In this document: in pieces, positions 22,599 through 37,500 of the stretch | How the letters are laid out: each line of letters opens with the position of its first letter | Position numbering within the stretch: the stretch's first letter is position 1 | NCBI GenBank assembly: GCA_022606425.2 | Contig: JAHDVF020000016.1 | Span: 4,060,501 to 4,124,500 of the forward strand | Reading direction: 5' to 3' | Origin: Lepidostoma basale | Lineage: Eukaryota > Arthropoda > Insecta > Trichoptera > Lepidostomatidae | DNA: 64,000 bases | Notes under the pieces: model-generated | The model's database searches: none | What the model was told of the DNA's origin: nothing | The model's input: the letters and a program-made list of their open reading frames with translations, nothing else | Made by a program: the position numbers and the translations under genes

Positions 22599-25500
22599 CT
22601 GTAAATTTTAAATAATTTAATGTATCATTGTTGGTAAAACAAAAGAACTAAAAACTAAAATAAAAACTAATCCGATTGGATTATCAAGAATAAAAATCTA
22701 TAGTTATCAATGTATTGACATTTAATCCGATTTTATAATGCTTAGTTAATGTCAACAGTGGTCTATGGTGAGACAAATGCTTGGTGTGAATCTTACAGAC
22801 AGAATTAGAAACGAAGAAATCGCAAGCCGATCAATAATTGCAGAAATGGATCGTAATGCCAAATTTAAATAACAATAGCCAGGTCATGTCTCTGAACAAG
22901 GAACTAGCAGATGGACTCATGTGCGAGCAGAAGGACTCCTTAAATTAGGAGAAATTTCACCAGAAATGTGAAAAATGTGGCCGGTCTCAAAACGAAATTA
23001 AGGAGAAATTGCATAAATTCCACTTAATTACAGCAACGGTCTCCTGAAGTCGAAAGATGGAGGGAAAGCCATGGATGCCAAAATACCCAAGGAGACCCCA
23101 CCGCCAGGATACGAGTTAGTGTGGAAAACCTGTAGACCCTGAACCAAATGTGCACACGTATTGCAGTACTTCCATACAAGCCGAAAAACTGGGCTTGCCT
23201 TAAAATATCTATAATAAAACAATGTTTTTTGTGCGTTTGAGCCGTCTACTAATAAAATAAAATTTAGAATTTTCGCGCTAGTAAAGCAATTTAATTCGTT
23301 GCGTTGCAAATGACTCTGCTGGCATACGCAGAAATGACCTATGTGTATGTTTTGTTCCACTCATACGGGCCGTATTTTATTTCACTTATACGTACCGTAG
23401 GTGAGATGCCTGCGAAATCGCCTACGTCCAAATGTTTTGTTTCATGATTTCAATGGGCTTTATATTGGGCTTGCAAAATGTAAAAGGGTCTTTGTCGCAC
23501 TTATGTATTTTGGGTTTGTAATCATATAGCTGGTTCATATATACCAGAAGATATCTACAATTTGACATATTGGTAGATTCAGGGATAACATGGTGAGATG
23601 GTGTATCCTTCAGGGCCGTACGATGCTCTGCATCTGTGGCATGGAGCAATCCATGCTGCACATAACAGAGTGCCCTTGCTGTGACATGCATAAGGGGGTA
23701 TCTAGTTTGGATGTCCAGCAGTGTGGTCCAGCTGGTGGACTTATGGGTCGGTGATATTTGACTGAATTTCATTTGACACGGTGAAGAAGAGAAAGAAGAT
23801 GGGATATCTTGGGATAAAAATAGAGGATTAGGTCGACCTAAAAAAAGGTGGGCCGATGTGCGGTGGGTAAGGAAAGGTAAAAAAGAGAGGACTGGAAAAA
23901 TATATGAGAGACCTACATCCAACAGAAGAAAGATGAGTGAAAAAGTGTTTGTAAAATCTATCTTTGAAACAGATTATTCTCAAAATTGGCAGTTTAATCG
24001 ATTAAACACTTACATTTAGCTACAAAATTACCTTCAATAAGAACATTAAGCCTAACAAATCATTTCCATTCAATTGTTTAATAAACTTAATTTTTACAAC
24101 TTTGAAAAAAAAAATTAAATTGAGTCGTGTAAGAAAAAGAACAAACCTGCAGAATAATGTCACCTTGCCGCAATCTCCCATCTTTAGCGGCAACACTGTC
24201 GCTGTAGATGGCAGATATGAAACTTTGTCCCGAGTCGGGGTGACATTGGACACTGAATCCTAAACGACTATTCCATCCTCGGTTCAGTTCCACGGTTAAT
24301 ATCTGAAGATAAGAACCAAATAAATTCAATTCTCATAGATTCTTTGTTAGTTTAAAAGTGAAAATAGTATTTAGTTAAGTTGCAATTTTAAGTAAGTACC
24401 ATTTTGATATTAAAAAAAAAAAAACAAGGAAACTTTTTGTAACAATTTTATTTTTACATGAAAGACTATAATTTTATTTACTTTTCCACATAATTACCAC
24501 CAATATTAAGAAACTAGTCATATCGAACTACAAGCATTTGTATTCCGTCGTGATAGAAGTTTGCCGCCTGATTCGACAGCCAATGCAGCACTGTCGTTTT
24601 TATGCAATCATCATCATCGTGGCGTTGACCTCTGAGATGCTTCTTCTGACACAGAAACAAGTGGTAGTCACCAGGTGCTAGATCTGGGTTGTATGGTGGA
24701 TGATCAAATTGTTCCCAGCCAAATGATGCGATGATATCTTGAGTTTGATTGGCCACATGTGGACGGGCGTTGTCATGCAACAAAATGATTCAATTACTCA
24801 GCATGCCGTGCCTTTTGTTTTGAATTACAATTTGTTTGGGAATTTATTGTGTCACAAATGATCCTTTCGTTGCTTAACAACGTAAATAAAACAGTGGTCT
24901 TTCATGTAAAAATTAAGAAAAGTTTACTTGTTTTTTATTCAATATCAAAACGGTACTTACTTAAAAAACACACCTCGTATATAAAATATGAATGAATCGG
25001 TACCACTAAAAACAAAATATTAAACCTAGTTAAGGTAATTAAACAAAATGCTTAAATATTTATACGGATTAGTATATGTATTATGGATAATATTTAAACA
25101 TTTCTACTTTTAGGGAGGATTTGATCTTAAAAAAATAAATGAAATGGTGAAAACAACAGGTGCAATTATTTTTAAAGGGAGAGTGACTTTGGAATATTGC
25201 TTTCAGTGCATTTTAAATAACGAACCCACATTTCTTTACAAGCATTCACTATTAGTTTTGACATTTACGGAATGCATTATTTTAAAATATACATATGTAT
25301 TATGTAATAATGATTTTTAAGAACCACTTTCACAATCACTGTCGAAATAAAGACAAAAGTGGAAGTAGTTCATAAAAAAACATTATTTTATGAAAATGAG
25401 CTTCCATCAAGATATTTCAGATTAATTATTGGATTATGTTTATTGTTTCTTGAACAATGTTGTAAAACTCCAAATAAAATAAATAATACAAATGAAAAAA

Positions 25501-28500
25501 TATGTGTTCAAGAAGTTTTATTATATTTTATTGGAATGACATGTTTCGCCGTTCTAAGGAATTATCAAATGATATTTACATACGTTTGATAATACCTTAG
25601 AAAGGGAAAACATATTAAACCCATAAAAATATAATAAAACTTCTAAAAAATGACATTTTAATTTGTATTAATCATTTGATTACCTTAAAATATATACTAT
25701 TAAATGACATATTATGTGTAGCATGCCCCATAAAGATTGTTAGTCAGGGTAAACAAGTAAATGTAATGTTAATCCACCAGGTTCTCAACTGGTAAAACAG
25801 AACCCTTACTTGCGGCGCGGTGGAGACAGATCAGATTGTACGTTTGGTGTTCCGTTGTCACTGCTTAGACTTCAGAAAATAAAAGGTTCATCAATATTTA
25901 CAACAGAACTACTTCTATTCTTATATATAAAACTGATAAGAGAGCTACCTAAACACATAATACGTGTAGAATAATAAATGATACAAAAATATAACACAGA
26001 ATAATACAATTTTTCCTTTGAAACTAAATTTAAAGGTGTTTAAAAGAACATTTTAATTATCTTCATAGAATTTACAGAAAAGCATTTTGGCCACCACTTG
26101 AGATGTCTTACATAAAGCGAAAACAAAATATTCACATTAACACATTATTTTGGGACATTTTTTCCCCAATCCATGCTGAAAAGTGGGCATTATTTTTGCA
26201 AGGTGGAGTATAATTTTTACTTCACAGAATATCTGAGCTTACACATTTCCCATAACCCAACTCTAATTTATATAAAATAGTGTTTAAGTAAACAATACTG
26301 TGAATTTAGTGGCAGTATGTAAAATATGTATTAGCTCGGGTCCCGCAAACAATGTATTAACTTGGAGACAAGAAATCATCTCCAAGTAATTGACATGTTC
26401 AACAGATGATTGCAAATAATTCAACTAATTGTGAGTGCCCTAGCTATATAATGCTTTAACTTCAATAGTTGAAATTTTTATAAACACATTGAAAAAAGGG
26501 TTTTTGTAAAGAAGTGAAAACATTTCGTTAACTCACCCGAGGTTCGCTAGTCCCTGGTTCCCTATTCTCATCAGGATAATGGACTATTTTTGGTTTCTCA
26601 GGCTCTTCTCTTTGCTCTGGTTTCGCTTTCCGTTCATTCTCAGGTGAGAGCATAACACACTTCCATTTTTTGATTCCTTAAAGTGAATAGATCACTCAAA
26701 TAACACATTTTTAAAGTTCAATTCTATTCTGAAACAATATTGCTAAAAAAGTCTGAATTCAGAAAATTCTCAATGAAAAATATGCACCAGTTCTAGATTA
26801 AAACTGTTTTTATAATATATTTATTAAGTCATTTCATATTCTTTCTACATATAATACAATAGTATCTTCATTAGAGAAACTGGTACAATCAGTTTCAAAT
26901 GTATAAAAGTTAAACTCATACATTTTTAGTGACAAATAAATGCAAGTTGAAACTGTAAGTTACCATCATCTTTATTGGAATCTGACGGTCCATTGCTCGG
27001 ATGGCTGTTGGTTGAGTGGTGAACAACAGCACTCTGATAGGCCGGGTTTTTGTGACTAAATCTTGCTGGGTCCACCGTAGTAGCATTCAGTTCGATAGGC
27101 ATGGAAATAGGCTCATTAGACATCTCCGAGTGAATCTGGTGATTAGGGTTGGATGTGAGATAGCCTGCTCCCCCGTTCATTGTGATATCCTGGTAAACAT
27201 TTGGGGCGTCTAACAGATCGTTGTCCAAATTATTCAACTCGTAGCCGTGAGCTGCTACTGAAATAGTTCAACGTAAATGTAAATATTAGAACAATGAAAA
27301 AAAATTATGATGAAAAGAAGGAAGCGACACTTCATTGAAAATTGATTCTAAATAACATTTTGATTGATCAAACATGGTACCTTTTGTGGACGGTTTTGTT
27401 ATAATCACAAATGTTCAAGGTGCATTTAAAAAGTCATGCGTCATTTTTGACTAACTCTAAGTGCAGCAGAATTCATGCGAAATGATACAACCTTACCTTA
27501 CGGCTATAATAAATAAATACAATCAAAACATTTTACAAGTATTGAGTTAGTACATATCCCTTACGATGAATTGTTTCACAAACTAAATGAAGGGATTATG
27601 AGTAAGTGTAGACATGCGTGGCAAGCCGGGTGTAAGAAGGAATGAGACGGGGGAAGTATGAAAGAGCAGTGGAAGCACCATGCACCAAAGACAATGTTGT
27701 TATCTTGCTTTCCTTATTTCAAAACTCTACCTGAAAAATGCAGCCTCGTTTTTCTATTATTAACAGGCGTTGGAGGGCCACCCAAATCCAAGAAATCAGG
27801 TCTGGCTGGTTTGGTGTCAAATGTTTGCCCATTAAAGCAAGTTGGTCTGAGTGGTCTCCTGTCGGGCACTACAGAGTATGTGGTATCTGCCGTATCGGTC
27901 GATTGGTACGACAACGTCTGACTTTGCTCATTGTCTGAGTTTTCAGCAGTTGTGCTTGGACAATTAACGGAGTACGGGTGCGTGGTATCTGTAAAAATGT
28001 ACCATTACTCGCCTTTGCACAGTGTAAGCGCTCGGATTAAATTGTGGATGTGTCAATCGTGAGAAGCATGCTGGTTTATGTGGCGTATTGTTATCGGAAA
28101 CTTTTCAACTCACGGAAAATGGATGAAACAAGTGCAAAATTCTCGGACAATCTTTTGTTATTCCGATTAATTAAATGAATGTAACATGTGCATTTTGTGA
28201 AATTCTTGGTACAAAACTATCAATAATGTCTGCAGATTCCTTTTTCCTGTTGATTCACAGATGTGGAGCTATATGTTTAGGTGTATATATGTGCGAGTGA
28301 CATTCGATTCATGGAAATTAAGTGTTGTATTTTAACAGACCTGATTTCTGAGAAAAAAATATAACAATAAAGAAGATTCATAGTAATACAATATTTCGTA
28401 ATTTCTAAATAGTACTCGTCAAATGCTAAAAAGAAAGAATTACTAACTTGAAAGACAAAAAGCAGACACATGGAAACATTGATTGCTGAGAAACACAGAG

Positions 28501-31500
28501 TTGATTAACTCACCACTATTTTGTGAATACCCAGTGCTGTTCCTGGTGAGCTTCTTGTACCTCCGCGGAGAGACACAGGGTGACCGGGAGCCGTTTCCAT
28601 CATCTGGGGTCAGTTTACGTGCCGCAATATCACACAGCATGTTAACTGCTTCTTGCCTGGTGAATTAAATAGTAATTTTAAAACATGTACATTATCTAAA
28701 GTGCTGAAACCAAAATATTATTATTGGACCTACCAAGAAGTTTCTGTATAGCAAGTGAGACTGTATCTTTGAGAAAGAAGTCATAAGATTCGTTGCACGT
28801 TCACGCTACATTGTGCGTGACGGTATCCAACTTAATTACATGTGCATATTATTAATTAATATGTTTATTCCATCAAGCACAATATATATTTCTTCTTAAT
28901 TAACTAACGTTATTTGAATCAAAAGGGTCAGAGAAAAATTTATTCTGAGTGAATAATTGCTATAAAATAAAAAACATTAAATCAAATTGAATATTTAACA
29001 GATAAATCTTTAACCTGGAAACATGGGTTACATCCTTAAAAACCGGAAAATACCGATCAATCTGAAACGAAAAGTCTATGAAGCCTGTGTTCTGCCAGTT
29101 GGTACTTATGGTCTTGAAACTGTAACAATGTCCAAACAAAGTGCCGAAAAACTATGAGTGACCCAAAGAGCCATGTTAGGAATAAGCCTAAGAGACAGAG
29201 TCAGAAACGATACGGTGAGAGAAAAAACAAAGGTCACCGACAAAATCCACCGGGTGGCGACTCTAAAATGGCAATGGGTAGGTCACGTAACCAGAAGCTC
29301 AGATGAAAAACGGACAAGAGACTGCTGACTTGGAGACCGTGGACGAGAGAAGTGCAGGGCAACCGCAACTACGGTGGAAGGATGATCTGAACAGACACGT
29401 CGGAATAACCTGGATGCAGTCTGCACAAGACAGAGTGACATGAAAGCGAATGGAGGAGGCCTTTGTCCAGGAGTGGACGGTAATAGGCTGAGGAAGAAGA
29501 AGAAGAAGAAATCTTTAACACTAAACCTATCGACATTTCATGTATATGTAAACCAATTTCTACCCATTACTCGTTAAAATGATTGGTCAATAAAACAATC
29601 TCTTTCTAATTCAAATATCCCTTACCAATTATATACGATTATTATTTTGTTGTAGAAATCTTCACACTATTAGAGGGCAAGCCAAATCGACGCATATATT
29701 AAAAAGAAAGAACATATAAAAAGGAAATATTTACGTTTGCTAACTATGCGAATGGAAAGACCTTTGCCTATTTATTCCCTAAAGTTATCAAAGTTTAATG
29801 ATGAATGTCGGAAAGTCAAAGGTGTTAGTTTTTGAAAGGGAAGAGCAAATGACAGTTTGTAATATAAGTGTAAATGAAGAGAACTTTTTGTGTATTTAGG
29901 TAGCATGTTCACAGCGGATGGCCGAATTCTAACAAAGTGAATCAAATAGCCAATGAAAGCCTTCACAATGTTCTGAACCCTATGACAAATTGTGAGAGCA
30001 GAATAAATGCGGTAGAGATGAGGTCCCTAAGACGTATGTTAGAACGATGTACGACAGAATCTCAAATGCTGATATTAGGATGTAGAGCGAAAGAAGGTAT
30101 TATGAACAAAATTATGAAAGTTCGCCTTGGTTCTCGCATGCGTGTAAATGCTAGTAGGGGCAATTAGATTCATGTCAGAGTTTTCCTGGATCGACGTGCG
30201 TGTATGAAAAATGTATGAATTGGAGGAGCTAGAGAATGTGCCAGGATGAAGTCTTGTGGCGCAAGTTCTCTCTGGGACCCCTGCGGGGAAACGGCGAGTG
30301 GTTTTTTTGTTTTGCCAAATGACAGAGCAGTACTCCAAATTATTGCAAACCAGAGCAAGAAAATGATCTAGCATTTTGTAAGATAAAACTTATTTTATTG
30401 GCATGGGTGATAGTAGAGATATGTAATTTAATGTGAAGTCAAACATGATACCCCGATCCTTAATTTGATAGACTCTGGGATATTTTCAGAGCGAGTATAT
30501 GAGATCACACACCATTTAGGGATACTAAATGGCAATTTTGTCTTACAACCATTTTAATGTTGATTATATAAAAAAAATCAAGCTGTCTTATTTAACTGCC
30601 CTACCTGCAAGTAACTTTCTATGAAATATGCAAAAGAAATCACCTTTTACATGAATTTAATTTAATTATATATTAATCCCATTTTTTTTAAACTACAAAA
30701 TGTCGAAAACTCGACCGCACACTATCATACTTGTGAAGACTTTTAAGTGTTCTTGGCACACGCACATATCCCTAACGGTTTATACATTTTAGGTAATTAG
30801 GTTTAGATACGGGATAACTCAGAATGGTATAGTGTACTTATCATGTACATTCATATGCTTAGGGCGGTTATTGAAGATTCTAATACTCATGTTCCGGAAT
30901 ATTAAAGATATTACATTTAGAATACTCTACGGTTCTTGAAGATTGCTGTCCCAATCAATCAATTTTATATTATCAACTACTGGTATAAAATAAGATTAGA
31001 AATAATTTGTAGTACCTCAGAGGTGGTTTTGGCCTCGTGAGCAACGTGGTGTCCGATTCGGTGGTGGGGGAACAGGCTGAGGGGGAGGGAGGAGTGCCAC
31101 AGTGATCCCGGTACAGTCGCAGCCGGGCCACGGGACCACACCTCCTCAGGAAGGATACAGCTTCGCCGTGAGACAAAGTAGACATAGGGACATCATTTAC
31201 CTGAAATCAAACATTTTCATAATAAGCATTTGTTCATTCAAAGATTTGATTTGAATTTTTGAGTTTAAAAAAATACAACATTTTTCATTAAAGGTTAATT
31301 ATAATTATCATAATATAAATAGGGAAAACCTGCATGTAATCAAGAAATAAGAAAATAATATTTTGAATACAAGAGAGCGAGAGAGAAATTATTAAATTCG
31401 CTCTTAAAAGCATATGAAGTGCATGCCCGAAAATGTTCTGGATTATTTTGAAATTTGTTCTGATTATTGTTGCAAGACAGTAGTTTAGAAAAGAAAAGAA

Positions 31501-34500
31501 AAACAATTCGGTATTGTTAATTGTGAAATTTTTGGGTGAATTTTTATTTATTATTTACATTAAAAGTTAAAACTTACAACTGATTAAAATTGTACAGAAA
31601 CCAAAGTTTAAAGGGTAGAAAATCTTTACTTCCATGAATATTTCACGGGTTGCAACTATTTACTATTATTTTATTGAATCGCTCTTTACATCATTACAGC
31701 GCGAGCCAAATCGATGTAGAGTATAGCTATTAATAGATTCTCATGACATGTGGTTGATAGCTAATCTATCGCCATTTTATTGTCATGTGATTTCTATACC
31801 AGACCAGAGACAGTTTGACAATCACACTGCCATCGCCAGGAATCGAAACTGAAACCTTCAGTGTGGCAGTTGTAGCAGTTGCCACTCGGCCACGAAGGTA
31901 ATGGCCGAGTGGACTTCTACAAAGAGATTTTAATATAAAGCATTTGGTTAACTATGCATCTTAAATGGTTGTAGTTTAGAATGAAAGTATAAAATATAAA
32001 TTGAAAGTACATACAGCAACAATTCTGTCTCCTGGCTGTATCCTCCCATCGCTGAGAGCCGGTTCCCTGACCAGAGCTCTGACATAATGGCCGAGCGCAC
32101 TGTGATCTTCCTTCCTCAATGTGAAGCCGAGGGAACCATTTACCTTTGTCATCACAATGTCAAATTCCTGTAAAATTATAAAACGTTATTAGCTTCGATA
32201 CAGAATTTGATTTGAATGAAAAAATACTGTATTTTTTTGCTTCACAGGTATTACAAAATAGTTCAGAAACTACAAATATAAATAGTGATTTTATGATATA
32301 ATTTATAAAGTTACTTAAGACAAATTGAAATAGATTTAATACTGATGTATAGGTCAGAATGTGTTAATAATTGCATAACATTAAATAAATATAATCATAG
32401 CAATAAGCAAATTTATTCAGTGTATAAAATTTAGCTTAATTGGTAAAGCATGACATTTAGACAGCAAGAGTTGTGGGATCAGATAAGAATATTTTATTTA
32501 TTTACAGAATGAATTTTCATATAACTAGAAGAGTTAATATTGTTTTTTGAAATATCATGGTAGAAGTTCATTGTAAATAATGAAAATAAAAACAATTTGT
32601 TAAAATTAAAAAATATTAATATTTAGTTAAATTCCACTTAGGGTTATGGCTTAAACCGGTTTCAGCAGCTCACTGCCATCTTCTTATCAAATAGCGAGCT
32701 GCCTAAACCAATCAATGCCATAAACCCTAGGTGGAATTTAACTAAATATGTATATTAAAAAAAATCACTTTTATTTATATTCATTATTTACTAAAAGTGT
32801 ATTTAATTTCTACGAATAAATAATTTGATTAAATAAGTTTATTAACTGCTTAAATAAAAAAACTTTGTTATAAATATCAGAATTGATTATATTTTGTCGC
32901 GACAGCTGTTTCGCTAACCGATGTTAGCATCAACTGTTGATTGTAAAACCTGACTCTCGGGAAAAAATATAATCAATTGTGATATTTATAACAAAGTTTT
33001 TTTTTATTTATTTTAACAGTTAAAAATGTTGAAATAACAAAGTGTTTCCGCCAAAACAATAGATGAATAAGTTTACTTAAATATTTAATTAAATTTATTT
33101 ATGTAGATGTGATGAAAAAATTATTTAAATGTAAACATAAAATTGTAAATAATGCCAGAGAGCACTTAAAAAAACCTTTATAAAGAATTTTCTTTGAAAA
33201 AATAAGTTTTCTTAAATTCACGAATCTACGTGTTTTTTTCGGCTCAAAAATTTTGAATGAAACATTTTGCCGGAACGGAAAACAATTTGGAACAAAAGCA
33301 AAACAATGTCTGTGAAAGAATAAAGAGAAGATATAGCATACCACTGATCCATCTTCCTGAAGGATGCACGTGAAGGGAAGCAAACAGATTTAATAAATGT
33401 AACAAAGCGCCACTAATCTTATAATCTCTTTTCAGGGAGCTTACACAAAGGAAAATTTAGTTAGGTAAACCTACCTACTGTGATACAATGGCTACAGGCG
33501 GGTGTTCTCAGATAGAGCACAATACATCTAGTTTTAATCATAATCTTATTATAGCATTGTCTCAAAGTAGGAAAAGACTTAACATAAATTTATTCTCATT
33601 TGAAGACACACAAGAGAATAATAATTCAAGTTTTACAAATAATTATCATGATTGAAAACATCTGTTTTCTAGAAGTTATAAATTTATGGGAATGACATGT
33701 TTCGCCTTTCTAAAATCAAATAAATTTACAATTGAAGGCTAGGAGATAAAAATAGTAAAAACTATTTATTGGAATATGTATCAAGGATGACATCTTTAGG
33801 GTGAAGTTTGAACTACAGTATATTATTCAGCACCTATGCACAGTTATCGACCTCTCTATTGAAAACAATATTAGCGACTAATTAAGAGTTAAAAACAAGT
33901 ACTCAATGGATGTTATAAGTTTTACATAATTGTTGTAAAAACAATAAATGAAAAATTTGTTTCTTCTATGTTCACCATATTTTGTAATGTAGATGTTTCA
34001 TATTGTTCTTTTTCTTTTTTATATATAAAATTTTGTATACAACACTAACTTTAAAAACAAATAAAATTAAATATCAGACATGTTTCGGACAACCCGGTCC
34101 TTCCTTAATGATATTATAAAGATATTTAAAATATTATAAAATTGTTTACAAATATGATCAGTTTTGACTGATGTTATAAATATTTATTTTGGAACGTTTA
34201 TGCTTTTGTTATAACAAATATTATGAATAAATTTAAAATTAAAGAAAATAATTTTAAGTTCTAATTGAAGCATGTCTGATATTTAATTATAATTTGATTA
34301 AAAGTTAGTGTTGTACACAAAGTATATAAAAAAGAAAAAGAGAAAAATTTGTTAATTTGAAAGCATTGTCTTCTTAATCAACGTATTGTAGACTTGAGAA
34401 TATCTTATTAAAGGAATCTCATCCCATGAAGCTAAACTCCAGTTATCCTATGATGCTGAACTCCGGTAATCTATCCATCGTTTTGAGAGTCTCTCTGGTG

Positions 34501-37500
34501 GACGCCGTCCATTGGTATTTCATGCAGAGCCATGTATGGAATTCTTACTAACTAACCATCTCGCCGTTTCTCCGGAGGGGTAGGCAGAGAGGATGGATCG
34601 CCACATTGTTCTATCCTGGCATAATTCTCGCGACTCTTCTACATTTACACATCGTGAGATGCATGCTCCTCGATTGTTCCTACTTCGAACATGGCCGCCT
34701 TTCAGTAATTGATTAATTTGGTCATGCCATGTCTTCCTTGGCCTTCCTCGACTTCTTTTCCCATTCACACTACTTGTATATATCTTTTTAACCATTTATC
34801 CCTCATCCATTCGTTCCATATGTCCAAACCATCTTAGTGACCCTTTCTTGATTTTATTTATCACGCATTCATCCGCCTTACATTCCTTTCTTACTTTATC
34901 ATTAGATATTCTATCATACATTGTTTTTCTGCACATTCTTCTTAGTGACCTCATTTCTAGGCATTTATCCTACTTTGAACCTTCTTCTGCCAACTCCAAG
35001 CTTCACTTCCATACATAAGGGTCGGGACTAGAACTCCATTGTGCACTGCCATGCTACAGTCGATATATTTCTATTTGCGGTAATGACTTTGAGTGCACCA
35101 TTTATTTTGTTTCCAGCTCCAACCAGTGGCGGTACTCCCATAGAAGCCCATAAGCCCGGCTTGCGTAAGAAATTTTGAATCAAAACCTCTTCTGGCTAAT
35201 AGAGGTTCAGCTTTTGTAGCTATTCCTCTTACGTCTGGTGGGAACATTGTTGGGAGATGATTTGGTGGGTTGTTGGTTTATGCGGGGGCATGATTACTAA
35301 GATTTGGAGGTGGGAGTACCGCCACTGGCTCCAACCCTTCATGGAATGAAAACATTGCCAAAAAGTTAAAACTGTGATGAAATAGTTGTGCTTACTCCGT
35401 ATTTGACGTCGTATATGGGATTGGGCTCTTCGTAGTCCGATACGTTGTTGACAGGTATAGGGGAGGAAGGTGGTGGAGTCGGGGCGGGCGCGCGAGGGCG
35501 GGGCGCGTGCAGGTTGAGCGGGTCGGGCGGCGGCTGGCGCAGGGGCGGCGCAGGCGGCCCGCACGGGCTCAGCCGCCCTACAACTTCGGGACCCGGGCGG
35601 CACACCACCAGCTCCACCACGGGCGGCGTGGTACGTAAGACTTCCAAGGCCTCCTGGAACATTAAATCAAAATAAATAGACAACGTTTTGGCACTCGTAA
35701 AATTTTGAATGTATACAAATACTTGTAGACGAATACTGGATTTTACCCATTGCGGGTTATCATTTTTAAGGATTAATTGTATCTCAATAGAGACGAAGAT
35801 GCAAATTGGAAACAGAATATGGTGGTCGAGGCGTTTACAGGAATTATGACCTGTCATTGGTTGGGTTAAGCGTACACTTTTTATTTATTTATTTATTTAT
35901 ACATGATACACAAATGAGACATTACAAATGATAAAACATTTAGGCGACTCATTTGGACACAAAACGGTGTTACAAAGATAAGATAAAACAACATGAGACC
36001 AAAAAATCATATATATATATATCAGAAGGAATCCAAATATGTCAACGTCAGTGAGGCAGTACTCTTTCCAGAATTTGCAATATTTTTTATGAATACTGCC
36101 TCACTGGCTCTGAAAATGTCCAAATCCGAGATGATTAGATTCAGCATCCGAATTGCTCTTCCTACTGGCATCACCAAAGGCAGGTTGGTTCTGCGTGACG
36201 GAGTAAAGAACGATTGATGTCGGCATTCCCATTACGACATTCCCCATTCTACCCTTCTTACGACCACCATGTCTGTCAAATTTTTGGAAGAATATGCTAC
36301 AATGTTAGGAAACACTTCACATTTTTTAGTTCAATCTAAACTAGCGCCATCTATTAAGATTGGATGTAAGCATTAAGCAGAAGATCTTTATTAACGTATA
36401 ATAAATCATAAAATTGATTAAAAATGTCACAACGCGCACGCTCGAATTAACTCGGGCAAAAAGCGCACGCTCGAGTTAATTCGAGCGACCTCGCATAAAG
36501 TCGGGTAATAAAAATATGATTTAGTCGAATAAGAAAATTTTGTTAAAGACTACTCACGTAGCCGACATTTAATATTTGATTGATTTGATCGTGCCACGTT
36601 TCTGATCATATTATAATATACAAACTAATCGTTAAAATGGTTTGGATACATGGAAATAATGGTAAAAAATAGTATATGTTAATGATATAAATGGAACTAG
36701 AAATAGAGGAATTTTACGGGTCATTTTACTTAATAAAATACATATTGGATTACAGTTATAGTCAAACGGCTAGAATATTTCGAAAGATGTTTCTAGAATG
36801 AATAGAACAGCCGTAATGGAGTAGACCCTAGGTTCTCAAAGTGGGCGATAACGCCCCCTTGTGGGCGTTTGAGACTTTCAGGGGGGCAGTAGAAGACCCA
36901 GAAAAAATACAGAGCGTGGGCAGATAAAAAAATATAGTCTAAAAAGACAAAAAAAAAACACGCTAATCATTTCTTCCTTTTCTTCGTTCGGTATTCTACC
37001 ATATGTCGTTTTTAGATACATAAAAGATTTAATAATATTTTTAAATTCAACCATGTGTTTCTAAATATTTGGAATAACTTTTATGGGAGGGGGGCGTTGA
37101 ACGTTTATTTTTCTTGTAAAGGGGGCGGTGGCCCAGAAAAGATTGGAAACCTATGGTGTAGACCATAGGTCCCCAACCTGTTCTGGACCACCGCCCCCTC
37201 TTCCATAAAAATGATTTAACTTTATCTATCTATAGCCATTTATAATCGCAAAGTTGAAATTAAAAAGATAACCGAATGTATCAGAAATGTTTTTATTAAG
37301 ATAAATTCTTAAATTGTTCGTTTATTATTAATTAAACTACGCACGCCACGACCACCCCCCTTAACTACATCAAAGCCCCTCATTACACATTACCGCCCCC
37401 ATGGAAAGGTTTAGCGCCCTCTGGAGGCGGTAAAACCCCCGTTGAGAACCTATGGTGTAGACTTACGTATGTGGTGAGGCCGGCCAGGGAGACTCCGTTG

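Noticed and set aside
23422..23922. 166-codon minus-strand open frame
   Set aside because: It overlaps a plus-strand LINE RNase H/3'-end relic and shows no domain; its openness comes from the antisense of LINE coding sequence.
26638..26660. Alternative acceptor (CACCTGAG) for PDZ exon h
   Set aside because: Joining exon g to this site puts TGA in frame; the acceptor at 26678-26677 keeps the frame.
35445..35675. Glycine-rich plus-strand frame
   Set aside because: It is antisense to the GC-rich PDZ exon b; high GC alone keeps the frame open.
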